Assembly: GCA_963772965.1 (NCBI GenBank)
Contig: CAVYZU010000011.1
Span: 620,001-684,000, forward strand
Source of the DNA: AP-15 sp963772965
GTDB lineage: Bacteria > Pseudomonadota > Alphaproteobacteria > ATCC43930 > CGMCC-115725
Direction: 5' to 3'
Length of the DNA: 64,000 nt
Every line of letters starts with the position of its first letter. Within the stretch, counting starts at the first letter, position 1. The notes beneath the pieces were generated by a model. The model worked only from the letters and a program-made list of their open reading frames with translations, was not told the origin of the DNA and did not search any database. Positions 33,585-42,053 of this stretch are shown here, piece after piece. The translations under genes were made by a program, and so were the position numbers.

Positions 33585-34592
33585 GTGAGCACGCCCGATC
33601 GGGGATCGATGAGCGGGACCAACCGCAAGAAATTGCTGCTGCCTACGACATTGGCGAAAGCCGGCTGGGCGATCGTCGAAGCGCGCGACGATGTCGAAGG
33701 CGTGCCTTATCAGACAACAGCGCCAAAGGCCGAACTGCACCGCCTTTTGGAAGATGTGGCCGGGGTAGCACTCTCGGTGACGCCGTTCAGCGACCCCGAG
33801 CTTGACGCCGGCCCCAATCTCGAGGTCGTCGCGCGCATCGGGGTCGGGTACGACGCGGTCGATGTGCCGGCGCTCACCCGTCGCAAAGTCCCGCTGATGA
33901 TCGCCGGAACTGCGAACTCGGTTAGCGTCGCTGAAGCCGGCGTCTACTTATTGATGAACCTCGCCCGCCGCGGTGCCGCGATGGACGCGATGGTCAAAGA
34001 GGGTCGCTGGCACGACCGCTATCACGAAATGCCGGTCGACCTCTACGGGAAGACAGTGCTGATCGTCGGTTTTGGCAAGATCGGCACGCGCTCGGCGAAG
34101 CGCCTTGGCGCGATGGAAATGAACGTTTTGGTGTACGACCCTTACGTTTACTCAGAGACGATCCGCGGCATGGGATATGAGCCCGTTAGCAATCTCGATG
34201 AGGCGGTCGCCCGCGCGGACTTCATTACCGTCCACTGCCCGAAAACGCCGGAGACGGTCGGCCTCTTCGACGCCGCGCGGCTCGGACGCATGAAACGGAG
34301 CGCGTTTATCGTCAACACCGCGCGGGGCGGTATCATCGACGAGACGGCGCTCTATGACGTGCTGAAGGCAAATCGGATCGCCGGCGCTGCGCTCGATGTC
34401 TTTGTCGAGGAGCCGACTCCCAAAGGCAACCCGCTCCTCACTTTGAGAAATTTTGTCGCGGCGCCGCATGTTGCCGGCGTGACCCGCGAGGCCGTCGATC
34501 GAATGGCGATAACAACGGTCGAGAATATTCTGAGCGTGCTCGACGGCAAACCGAATCGCGAAAACGTCGTGAACCGAGAGGCGCTCACTTAA
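33585..34592 (+). CDS. D-2-hydroxyacid dehydrogenase (phosphoglycerate dehydrogenase-like)
   Basis: An NAD(P)-dependent D-isomer-specific 2-hydroxyacid dehydrogenase of 335 residues. It has the substrate domain (EVVARIGVGYDAVDVPALTR), the Rossmann motif KTVLIVGFGKIGTRSAKRLG, and the catalytic Arg in FIVNTARGGIIDETAL, Glu in ALDVFVEEPTPKGNP and His in VAAPHVAGVTREAVDRM. No C-terminal ACT domain, so it is not the serine-pathway SerA of long type. I use GTG 33585, which has GGGAGAA in front; ATG 33609 is an alternative with GGGGA before it. It is divergent from the FAD-linked oxidase. A second, more diverged member lies at 38473-39519. Confidence 0.8.
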   Translation: MSTPDRGSMSGTNRKKLLLPTTLAKAGWAIVEARDDVEGVPYQTTAPKAELHRLLEDVAGVALSVTPFSDPELDAGPNLEVVARIGVGYDAVDVPALTRRKVPLMIAGTANSVSVAEAGVYLLMNLARRGAAMDAMVKEGRWHDRYHEMPVDLYGKTVLIVGFGKIGTRSAKRLGAMEMNVLVYDPYVYSETIRGMGYEPVSNLDEAVARADFITVHCPKTPETVGLFDAARLGRMKRSAFIVNTARGGIIDETALYDVLKANRIAGAALDVFVEEPTPKGNPLLTLRNFVAAPHVAGVTREAVDRMAITTVENILSVLDGKPNRENVVNREALT

Positions 34593-34790
34593 GTACGGAA
34601 CTATCGATAAGGAGACGGGGCGAAGAGCGCTTCCTTCGATTTCGCCTTCGGCGGAGCCGGACCCGCCTCGGGAAGATCGGAGGTTGTCAATTGTTGAGGA
34701 GGCGGAAGACTCCGCCGAACCGTACGAGAGCGTTGCACTGCCGAAGTTACTCTCATCTAGCTGCCGAGAATACAGGACTTTCCTCAGAGC

Positions 34791-36362
34791 ATGCGGTCTT
34801 TAGGTGAGGTTGTGTTGTGGAGCCGAAGACAGTCCGACCGGCTGCACGGGAACTACTCGACCTTTGGTTTCGCGCTCGCAGTAGGCGCCTTTGCCTTGCT
34901 TCTGCGTCTGCATGGTCTCGGAGAAAAGCCGTTCTGGCTAGACGAAGTGGCCAGCTTGCGTCGTGCGACGGCACCGCTGCTGTACCTCGCCGCTGATTCC
35001 CTGCACAATGGCCATTATCCCAGTTATTTTCTCTTGCTTTGGCTTGTCGCGAAAATCGGAACCTCGCAATGGCTGCTGAGGCTCCCCTCAGCCGTGTTCG
35101 GCGCAATAGCTGCGTCGTTGACTTACGCGATCGGCGCCAGGGTTTCAGGTCTGCGCGGTGGTATCATTGCTGGCCTGCTCATGGCGCTCTCGCCATTTCA
35201 GGTGCAGTTCGGGCAGGAGGCGCGATCATACACTCTCGTTTCCTGTTTCATTCTGACGGCACTTTACGGATTGGTGCGGCTGTCGCAGCAACCGGCGGCC
35301 GCCACTCTCCCGCTCAATAAAAGGGGGGCTCTATGGCAGGCGTGGTCAGCATATGGTCTCGGCACCGCCGCGGCGCTCAATGTGTTAAATGTTGCTATCC
35401 CATGGTTTATAGCCGCAAATCTTTCGGCGCCGGCGATCGCAAGGGCGGCAAGTGGTGCAAAGCGTGGCTTTTGGCGGAATTGGATCGCAGTTCAGCTGTT
35501 GATCCTCGCCGTCTGGGCGCCCATGCTCGCCCTCATTTTTCTTAGGCATAGCGGGAGTGTTCTCGACGGAGCCGGCTGGGTGCCGGCGGAGACCGGTAGA
35601 ACCATTTGGTCAGCGATGGCACCGGTCTATCTGCTTCGCATATCGAGCTTTGTCACCTTTGACGTGATGCCGGCAGAAATGCCCTGGCTGGCGTTTGCGG
35701 TCGCAGCGGCGGCGGCGCTCGGAGTTTGGCGGCTGCGCCACGACCCGACCTTGCTAACGATATTAGGCTGTTCAGCGCTGGTGTTGCCGATCGGTCTGTG
35801 TTTGGTCTCGCTGTTCGTATCTGTGCTGGTGCCTCGCTATTTCATCTGGGGTGCAGCACCGTTCTTTGTTCTGGCTGGGGAGGGGCTGGCTCCGATCTCC
35901 GCAAACTATTTCGCAGCCGCGGCGACAGGCCTAGCGGCGACAGGGCTTTTCAACTTACTCCCATATTATAGCTATGAGACCAAACCACGTTGGGATCTCG
36001 TGGCGAGCAAACTCGCCGCAATGACCCGTCCGGGCGACGTAGTGCTGGTTGACAATTATTACGCTTATACTGTGCTTTCTGTATTCGCTAAACGCGCCCT
36101 TCTCGATCAGCGGACGGTCCGGGTAACTTGGCAATTGCCGGACGCGCTACAGATTGCGCCAGGCCACGACGTGTGGGCGGTTTACGGCCGCACCGGCCAG
36201 ACAGCTAGGAAACCCGCGGAAACTTACCGTGAGTCGCTTTCCGCTCTTGGTCACCCTGTGATCGAAGAATCGGTCGGGCGTTATATCGTCTTGTGGCGGT
36301 TTGCAGAGCCGAGCGGGCCCGAACCGGCCGCACTCGCCGCACCCATGACGATTTCTCGATAG
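34791..36362 (+). CDS. GT-C family glycosyltransferase, multi-pass membrane protein
   Basis: A 523-residue integral inner-membrane protein of the PMT/ArnT-like GT-C class, which transfers sugars from polyprenyl-phosphate donors outside the cytoplasm. The DE motif expected in the first periplasmic loop is present at 51-52 (GLGEKPFWLDEVASL). About ten hydrophobic helices can be seen, e.g. 26-42, AAVFG-like segments near 105-135, LLILAVWAPMLALIFL, LAFAVAAAAALGVW and LVLPIGLCLVSLFVSVLV. The last 130 residues are soluble (WDLVASKLAAMTRPGDVVLV). No glycosylation cluster is nearby, so the acceptor is unknown. Start ATG 34791 is plausible, without a strong ribosome site. Confidence 0.75.
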   Translation: MRSLGEVVLWSRRQSDRLHGNYSTFGFALAVGAFALLLRLHGLGEKPFWLDEVASLRRATAPLLYLAADSLHNGHYPSYFLLLWLVAKIGTSQWLLRLPSAVFGAIAASLTYAIGARVSGLRGGIIAGLLMALSPFQVQFGQEARSYTLVSCFILTALYGLVRLSQQPAAATLPLNKRGALWQAWSAYGLGTAAALNVLNVAIPWFIAANLSAPAIARAASGAKRGFWRNWIAVQLLILAVWAPMLALIFLRHSGSVLDGAGWVPAETGRTIWSAMAPVYLLRISSFVTFDVMPAEMPWLAFAVAAAAALGVWRLRHDPTLLTILGCSALVLPIGLCLVSLFVSVLVPRYFIWGAAPFFVLAGEGLAPISANYFAAAATGLAATGLFNLLPYYSYETKPRWDLVASKLAAMTRPGDVVLVDNYYAYTVLSVFAKRALLDQRTVRVTWQLPDALQIAPGHDVWAVYGRTGQTARKPAETYRESLSALGHPVIEESVGRYIVLWRFAEPSGPEPAALAAPMTISR

Positions 36363-36539
36363 TGGGCAAGCGATCGTCCCTAACGTCCATGCGGCGATCG
36401 GGTTTTCGATCCTACCCTTGATGTTGAAGCGGGAGCAAGAGACGAGCATCTCCGGATCCCGCAACTGGGTTCAGATGCTTGACACACGCGCGCTTAGGGT
36501 GCGGGATCGCCGCCTTTGCAATGCGAGGAGGAACGCATC

Positions 36540-37334
36540 ATGCGCGCGAACCGGGTCAGAGAAGCGTGGGCGGCAGGCCGGGCCGTGGTCAATGGGTGGT
36601 GCGGGATACCGAGCGGCTTTTCGGCCGAGTTGATGGCCCATATGGGCTGGGACTCACTAGTCATCGACATGCAGCACGGAGTCGTTGACTACAAGGACAT
36701 GCTGTCGATGCTGCAAGGCATATCGACCACTGAGGTCACACCGATGGTGCGAGTGCCATGGAATGACCCGGCACATATCATGAAGGCGCTCGATGCCGGC
36801 GCCTACGGCATCATCTGCCCAATGATTAACAGCCGCGAGGAATGTGAGAAATTTGTCGGTGCCTGCCGCTATGCGCCGGCCGGGTATCGCAGCTCAGGAC
36901 CGATCCGCGCCGCACTCTATGGCGGGTCCGATTATCAGGAAAAAGCAAACGACACCGTCATCGCCTTTGCAATGATCGAGACTGTTGAGGCGATCGCGAA
37001 GCTCGACGACATTTTATCGACCCCCAGTCTCGACGCGGTCTATGTCGGGCCGTCGGACCTCTCGATTACGATGGGCTTGCCGGCCGGGCTCGACAAGGAC
37101 CATGACGCGATGATCGCCAATCTGAAGAAAATCCTCGATGGCTGCCGCCGGCATGGGGTCAAGGCCGGGATCCATACCGGCAGCCCCGCCTATGCCAAGC
37201 GCATGTTCGAGATGGGCTACAATTTCGCGACGGTCATGGGGGACGCTGCTCTGATGCGAGCGGCGGGCCAGCAGGTGTTGCAGCAGATGCGTGACGGTAA
37301 CGCCCCCGCGGCGCGGTCGACCGGGCCCTATTAG
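36540..37334 (+). CDS. HpcH/HpaI-type class II aldolase
   Basis: These Mg- or Mn-dependent aldolases cleave 4-hydroxy-2-oxoacids to pyruvate and an aldehyde. The 264-residue protein starts at ATG 36540, ten bases after GAGGAGG. Family motifs: GWDSLVIDMQHGVVDYKDM (catalytic His region), TPMVRVPWNDPAHIMKALD, GAYGIICPMINSREECEKFV, FAMIETVEAIAKLDDIL (metal-binding Glu) and LDAVYVGPSDLSITMG (metal-binding Asp). Length is normal. Its neighbours (hydroxyacid dehydrogenases, SMP-30 lactonase) suggest sugar-acid or hydroxyacid breakdown, but the exact substrate is not evident. A perfect 15-bp hairpin follows 32 bp after the stop. Confidence 0.8.
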   Translation: MRANRVREAWAAGRAVVNGWCGIPSGFSAELMAHMGWDSLVIDMQHGVVDYKDMLSMLQGISTTEVTPMVRVPWNDPAHIMKALDAGAYGIICPMINSREECEKFVGACRYAPAGYRSSGPIRAALYGGSDYQEKANDTVIAFAMIETVEAIAKLDDILSTPSLDAVYVGPSDLSITMGLPAGLDKDHDAMIANLKKILDGCRRHGVKAGIHTGSPAYAKRMFEMGYNFATVMGDAALMRAAGQQVLQQMRDGNAPAARSTGPY

Positions 37335-37366
37335 CTTTCGCAAGCGACCCCCCCGACGCATGATGT

Positions 37367-37398
37367 ACTCCCTCTCCCCGCGTGCGGGGAGAGGGAGT
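37367..37398. terminator. Bidirectional hairpin between aldolase and SMP-30 genes
   Basis: ACTCCCTCTCCCCGC (37367-37381) and GCGGGGAGAGGGAGT (37384-37398) form a perfect 15-bp stem between two convergent genes. It shares its CTCTCCC core with the element at 38391-38466 and is of the dispersed REP-like type seen in many GC-rich bacteria. It probably ends both transcripts. Confidence 0.55.
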
Positions 37399-37434
37399 GT
37401 CTATCGTCAGGACCAGGCAAACCGGCCGGACTAA

Positions 37435-38370
37435 TCAGCCGCCCCTGGCTCCCTCGGCCTCCACATAGAGCGAATAGACTGACTGGCTTGCCGCCATAAA
37501 AAGCCGATTACGCTTGGGCCCGCCGAAACAGACATTGGCGCAGCGTTCGGACAGCAGGATGCGGCCGATCAAATCGCCGTCGGGGGCAAACACGGCGACC
37601 CCGTCCTCGCCTTCGCCGCCGGAAAAGCCGCACCAGACATTCCCTTCGGTGTCGCAGCGGATACCGTCGGCGTAACCCGGCATCGCGTCGAAAAAGACAC
37701 GGCCCTTGACGGCCCGGACGCCGTCGTCGACCACGTCGTAGACATGAACGGTCTTTGGCCCGCTAGGTGTGTCGACGACATACAGCCGCTTCTCATCCGG
37801 CGAGAACGCCAGGCCGTTAGGCCTCTCCATATCGCCGACCGCGATCGTGATTGCGGCGCTACGCGGGTCGATACGATAGACCCGGTAGGGCAATTCCGGC
37901 GTGGCCTTGTGACCAAGATAATTGCCGCGGATGCCCGCACCATTGTCGCTAAACCAGATCGAGCCATCGGATTTGACGACGACATCGTTCGGCCCGGTCA
38001 ATTGCTCGCCGTCGAATCGGTCCGCCAGCACTGTGATGGTCCCGTCGTATTCCGTGCGGGTTAGTTGCTGCGCATCCATCTCGCAGGTGACGAGCCGGCC
38101 TTGGCGATCGCGGGTGTTGCCGTTGGCGTAATGCGACGGCCGGCGGAATACGGCGACCGCGCCGGTCTCCTCCTCCCATTTCATGATTCGGTCGTTGGGG
38201 ATGTCGCTCCACAACAGAAACCGGCCATCACCAAACCACACCGGCCCCTCGGTAAAGCGACAGCCGCCGGCGATACGCTCGATCGCGGCGTTGCCGAGCA
38301 CCAGCGTAGAAAACCGCGGATCGATTATTTTGATCCCGGGATCGGGATACCGCACTACTTCCTCGGGCAT
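37435..38370 (-). CDS. SMP-30/gluconolactonase family protein
   Basis: SMP-30 family proteins are six-bladed beta-propellers that hydrolyse sugar lactones with a divalent metal. The 311-residue protein shows FTEGPVWFGDGRFLLWSDIP (metal-binding Glu), GPNDVVVKSDGSIWFSDNGA (metal-binding Asn and Asp), RPNGLAFSPDEKRLYVVDT and PGYADGIRCDTEGNVWCGFS (metal-binding Asp), so the expected ligands are present. There is no signal peptide. It lies downstream of the second hydroxyacid dehydrogenase on the same strand, with a REP-like hairpin between them, and is convergent with the aldolase. The local context points to oxidation, lactone opening and aldol cleavage of a sugar acid, which is inference. Confidence 0.8.
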   Translation of the reverse strand: MPEEVVRYPDPGIKIIDPRFSTLVLGNAAIERIAGGCRFTEGPVWFGDGRFLLWSDIPNDRIMKWEEETGAVAVFRRPSHYANGNTRDRQGRLVTCEMDAQQLTRTEYDGTITVLADRFDGEQLTGPNDVVVKSDGSIWFSDNGAGIRGNYLGHKATPELPYRVYRIDPRSAAITIAVGDMERPNGLAFSPDEKRLYVVDTPSGPKTVHVYDVVDDGVRAVKGRVFFDAMPGYADGIRCDTEGNVWCGFSGGEGEDGVAVFAPDGDLIGRILLSERCANVCFGGPKRNRLFMAASQSVYSLYVEAEGARGG

Positions 38371-38390
38371 GGCATTCTCATCGTTTACAC

Positions 38391-38466
38391 CCCCTCACCC
38401 CAACCCTCTCCCCGCGCGCCGCGCGCAGGGAGAGGAAGGGACGCGCGAAGCGGGAGGGTGAAGGGC
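38391..38466. repeat. REP-like palindromic element
   Basis: CCTCTCCC (38405-38412) pairs with GGGAGAGG (38428-38435) around a self-complementary GCGCGC core; flanking CCCTCACCC and GGGAGGGTGA extend the symmetry. It lies between the hydroxyacid dehydrogenase stop and the SMP-30 start and shares its core with the hairpin at 37367-37398. It may stabilise or end the upstream message. Confidence 0.5.
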
Positions 38467-38472
38467 AAGCTG

Positions 38473-39519
38473 CTACGAATTTGGGCCGCGCTCCATCGAC
38501 ACCGGCTGCCAGCGCCTAAGACCGCTGCCGGCGAGCACCGCCGGGTTGACGCAGGACATCGGCCATTTGCCTGAGAGCGCCAGCGACAATTCGAGACCCA
38601 CCCGCCGCCGCCTTGCCGGGTCGAACCGGGCCGTGGCCGAGGCGACATGCGCGGTCAGGATCACGTTGTCCATCCGCAACAGCGGGTTGTTGTCGCCGGG
38701 CGGTTCTTTTTCTAGGACGTCGAGACCGGCGCCGGCAATCATGCCCTCGTCGAGTGCCTTGATCAGCGACGGTTCGTCGGTGGTCGGCCCGCGCCCGGTC
38801 GAGACATAGATCGCGGTCTTCTTCATCTGCCGGAAATGCTTTTCGCGGATCAGCCGGTTGGCGCTTTCGGTCGCCGGCGTGTGCATCGAGATAATGTCGG
38901 CGCGGGCCAACAATTCGGCGAGGCTGACCGGCTCGACTCCGCGCTCGACCATGACGATCTCTTCGATATACGGGTCATAGGCGATGATGTGCAGGCCAAA
39001 CGGCTTGGCGCGCTCGGCGACGGCACGGGCGACGTGGCCAAACGCGATCAGGCCGAGCGTCATGCCGCGGAGGCGCGGGATTTTGAGCAAGGCAGGCCGC
39101 CCTTCGGACCAGCGCCCGTCGCGCACCATCCGGTCCTGTTCAATGAGCCGGCGATGGGTGGCGAGGATCAAGGTCATCGCGTGATCGGCGACTTCCTCGA
39201 TAAAAGTGTCGGGGCAGTTAGTAACCGGGATGCCCTTCGTCGTCGCCGCCTCGACATCGACGGTGTCGACGCCGACACTGCCGAGCGCGATAATTTTGCA
39301 TCGCTGCAATCCGTCGATCATCCTTTTGGTAATCGGGCGGCCCTTGGCGTAAAGCGCATCGGCGTCTTTTGCGGCGACAACGAATTCATCTTCCGACCCG
39401 GGCGGGATCTCGTACATCTCCGCGTCAATCGGCGTCAGCGCCTCCATTTCATAGCCGTAGCCACCCCCAGCGACGGTGAAGCTGGCTCCCGCCGGTGTCG
39501 CGATCCTAAACTTAGCCAA
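38473..39519 (-). CDS. D-2-hydroxyacid dehydrogenase with altered Rossmann motif
   Basis: A 348-residue member of the D-2-hydroxyacid dehydrogenase family. Substrate-domain and catalytic residues are kept: KIIALGSVGVDTVDVEAATT, Arg in IYVSTGRGPTTDEPSL, Glu in AGLDVLEKEPPGDNNPL and His in VILTAHVASATARFD. The nucleotide loop normally reads GxGxxG; here it is LGLIAFGHVARA, so two of the three Gly are Ala (159 and 164). Relatives with such loops exist, but cofactor binding may differ. I start at TTG 39519, preceded by GGGAGG; a TTG eight codons further up lacks such a site. It lies 61 bp after the FUSC gene and before SMP-30, and probably forms a unit with them. Confidence 0.72.
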   Translation of the reverse strand: MAKFRIATPAGASFTVAGGGYGYEMEALTPIDAEMYEIPPGSEDEFVVAAKDADALYAKGRPITKRMIDGLQRCKIIALGSVGVDTVDVEAATTKGIPVTNCPDTFIEEVADHAMTLILATHRRLIEQDRMVRDGRWSEGRPALLKIPRLRGMTLGLIAFGHVARAVAERAKPFGLHIIAYDPYIEEIVMVERGVEPVSLAELLARADIISMHTPATESANRLIREKHFRQMKKTAIYVSTGRGPTTDEPSLIKALDEGMIAGAGLDVLEKEPPGDNNPLLRMDNVILTAHVASATARFDPARRRRVGLELSLALSGKWPMSCVNPAVLAGSGLRRWQPVSMERGPNS

Positions 39520-39580
39520 TACGCCCTCCCAATTTTCCCACAAATCTGCGACCCGATCAGACCGGCGCGGAAGCAGCTTG

Positions 39581-40723
39581 TCAATCGCCCGCAGCGGTGG
39601 AAGAGGTGGGTGCCGGTAACGAACGCGGGATCAGCGATAAGACAAGGGTGACGATAAAGAGGACCGTCAGCCCGCCCATAACCCCGACCAAGCGCTCTAG
39701 CCCTGGGCTGATCGTAGCGGGCGGCCCTTGTCCCTGGACCATGCTCATCAGGTACGAAAACATCGCCTGCGTCCCAATATAGCTGATGCCGGTTGTCCCG
39801 TTCTGGATCTGCGAGCACAGCCAGATGCCGGGCGGAATAAGCGCAATCCACAGTAAGAAATCGTCGCCGATAAAAGCGAGAATGACGAGGCCGACAAGTG
39901 CGCCCAGCAGACACCCGACAAACCGGTGCACCGCGCGGGTGACGATCGCACGGTTGTCTAATCGAACAATCGCGGTAGACGGGATGGACATAACAGCGAC
40001 CGCGGTGACGCCCAACGCGACCGGGCTGATCGGTGCAATCCACTCCGCCAGCGCCGGCATCAGCATGACTGTGAGCCCGCCGCGGCAGGCGTGCATGATC
40101 AGCGCGCCGTTCTCCGGTAACCAGCGCGCCAATTCAGATCCGTAACGGCGGCGCCAGAAAGCAAGCGGCAAAGGATCAAGCAAACTTGGCTGCGGCGCGC
40201 CGCTGCCCACCGGTAGCGGGCTGAGCGCACACACGATGAACGAAGCCGTTGTTCCGATCACCACGTCGATAACACGATTGACCGCCGTGGCGAACGCCGC
40301 TGACGGCTGGTCGAAGCACATCAGCATGATCATGCATGCCGTGATTGCTCCGATCAGCCAGGCATAGCCGTTGCGTGACGTAACAAAGCCGATCGAGCCA
40401 GCGCATGCGAATGCAAACAGGCAGAGCAGGAAAGGCAAGGACTGGTAGACGAATAGCCGTAATGCGACCAGCGCGGCAAGCGCGCCCACAAGACTGCCGA
40501 CGATCCGCAAGATGCCGCGCGACAGTGCCACTGCAGGGGCCGCACGCGTTACCTGAAAGGCGGTAATCGCCGCCCACCACGGCTCGTCGGAATGTAGCGC
40601 CAGGGCGGCGAGTACCGCTAGCGTCACCGAGGCCGCGGCCTCGGCGGCCTCTAAGCCTCGCGGGCCGCGCAATTCGAGCGAGCCCAACTCGGTCGCGAGC
40701 GCCCCAGGTATCTCCCGTAGCAT
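39581..40723 (-). CDS. FUSC-family membrane protein (aromatic acid exporter-like)
   Basis: A 380-residue inner-membrane protein of the FUSC/fusaric-acid-resistance type, which exports small aromatic or weak acids together with a periplasmic adaptor. There are two sets of about five helices: near the N-terminus LEAAEAAASVTLAVLAALAL and FLLCLFAFACAGSIGFV, and near the C-terminus GLTVMLMPALAEWIAPISPV and GCLLGALVGLVILAFIGDDF. The long cytoplasmic domain of larger members (AaeB) is missing, so this is a short form. It lies 9 bp after the HlyD-type adaptor, its expected partner. No outer-membrane factor is adjacent; a shared TolC-type channel elsewhere is likely. Confidence 0.75.
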   Translation of the reverse strand: MLREIPGALATELGSLELRGPRGLEAAEAAASVTLAVLAALALHSDEPWWAAITAFQVTRAAPAVALSRGILRIVGSLVGALAALVALRLFVYQSLPFLLCLFAFACAGSIGFVTSRNGYAWLIGAITACMIMLMCFDQPSAAFATAVNRVIDVVIGTTASFIVCALSPLPVGSGAPQPSLLDPLPLAFWRRRYGSELARWLPENGALIMHACRGGLTVMLMPALAEWIAPISPVALGVTAVAVMSIPSTAIVRLDNRAIVTRAVHRFVGCLLGALVGLVILAFIGDDFLLWIALIPPGIWLCSQIQNGTTGISYIGTQAMFSYLMSMVQGQGPPATISPGLERLVGVMGGLTVLFIVTLVLSLIPRSLPAPTSSTAAGD

Positions 40724-40732
40724 GCCCGCACC

Positions 40733-41965
40733 TCAATAGAAGATCACGGTGCGTGCATCTGAGCCCATGTGGAAGGTTACGTCGGGGTGCGGGTCGGTTA
40801 GCAACAGGGTCACCGGGAACCGCCGCTCGAGCCGGATCCAGTCGGTGGTCGGCTCAACATAGGGCAACAAGGTGTTTGGCGTCTGGCGACGGCTGATGGC
40901 GCGGGCGATCCCTTGGATCAATGCCCGATGGATATGCCAGGGGTAAGCGTCGAGCCACACCCAAGCGGTATGTCCGACCTGCATATGGCGGATCATGCTT
41001 TCCTTATAATTTGCTAGAATCCGCCACGCGTGAGCATCGACGAGGCCGATCAGCGGCTGGTTCGCGACTGCCTGGTCACCGATCCGCAAAGTGAGGTTGG
41101 TGATCGTTCCATCGGTCGGCGCCAGGATCTTGGTCTGCTCAAGCTCCCACTGCAGGTAGGCGATGTCGGCGATGATTGCCTTGATTGTAGCCTCGTGCAA
41201 CGCCTCCATCTGGCGCTCTTTGCCCACCGTGGTTTGGGCATTGCTGAGTTCCGCGGCCGCCTCCTGCGCAGCAGCCGATGCCGAATCAAGCGCCTGGCGC
41301 GACAAGAAACCGGCGTTCGCAACCGGCTGAGCACGCGCCAGATTGTCGTTGGCGAGCCGTGCCCGGGCGGCGGCGGCGTCGCGCGCAGCCTTTGCCGATT
41401 TGATCAGGTCATGATCGACCGCAAGCTGGGTCTCGGCTTCGACCCGCTTGGCAATCTGCCGATCCAGCGAAAGGCGGAACGGCGTCGGATCGATCTCGGC
41501 AAGCAACATGCCCTTCGTCACGGTCTGATTGTCGACGATCGGGACCGCGACGATGCGGCCGGTGATCCACGGCGCGACCCCCACCAGATCGGATGTGACA
41601 TAGGCGTCGTCGGTGTAAGCAAAAACGTAGCTCGAACCCCAATAGAGGCCGAAAACGGCCGCCAAGCTTGCTAGAGTCAGCAAGACCCGGCGGCGATAGC
41701 GCCGCGCGGCAATAACCTTTGGATCGGAGACGACCTCGTCCGGGATGGCGCGCAACAATGCCGTCGACCCGCCGGAGAGCCGCGCCTGAATGGCGGCGAC
41801 GCCGTCGCCTCCGGGTGAGCTTTGCTGATTAGGATCCGGCATTCGGTAAATCGCTTCGCAAATGGCGGCGGGACCGAGTGGCCCCATTATTTCTGCGGTT
41901 GGTCGAGCGGGCATTGCGATTGCACTGACGTGATTATATCCGGCGCCGTTGGCAAAGGAGTTCAA
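40733..41965 (-). CDS. HlyD/EmrA-type membrane fusion protein
   Basis: A periplasmic adaptor of about 410 residues anchored by one N-terminal helix (RRVLLTLASLAAVFGLYWGS). After it come the typical YTDDAYVTSDLVGVAPWITG start of the biotinyl-lipoyl half, a long coiled-coil hairpin (about 170-285, DLIKSAKAARDAAAARARLA, AAAQEAAAELSNAQTTVGKE), the second lipoyl half (KILAPTDGTITNLTLRIGDQ) and a beta-barrel region. This is EmrA/AaeA-like. The start is uncertain: TTG 41965, or ATG at 41914, 41887 or 41842; none has a strong ribosome site. It is 9 bp upstream of FUSC, so the two form an exporter operon, possibly protecting the cell from acids handled by the nearby enzymes. Confidence 0.78.
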   Translation of the reverse strand: MNSFANGAGYNHVSAIAMPARPTAEIMGPLGPAAICEAIYRMPDPNQQSSPGGDGVAAIQARLSGGSTALLRAIPDEVVSDPKVIAARRYRRRVLLTLASLAAVFGLYWGSSYVFAYTDDAYVTSDLVGVAPWITGRIVAVPIVDNQTVTKGMLLAEIDPTPFRLSLDRQIAKRVEAETQLAVDHDLIKSAKAARDAAAARARLANDNLARAQPVANAGFLSRQALDSASAAAQEAAAELSNAQTTVGKERQMEALHEATIKAIIADIAYLQWELEQTKILAPTDGTITNLTLRIGDQAVANQPLIGLVDAHAWRILANYKESMIRHMQVGHTAWVWLDAYPWHIHRALIQGIARAISRRQTPNTLLPYVEPTTDWIRLERRFPVTLLLTDPHPDVTFHMGSDARTVIFY

Positions 41966-42053
41966 AACTACTCGCCCCGCTCCAAAAAGTCATAGTGCGG
42001 TTTCACCCTGCGCCGATAAGGATGATCAACGAGCGATAGACGCTTTTGCTGTC

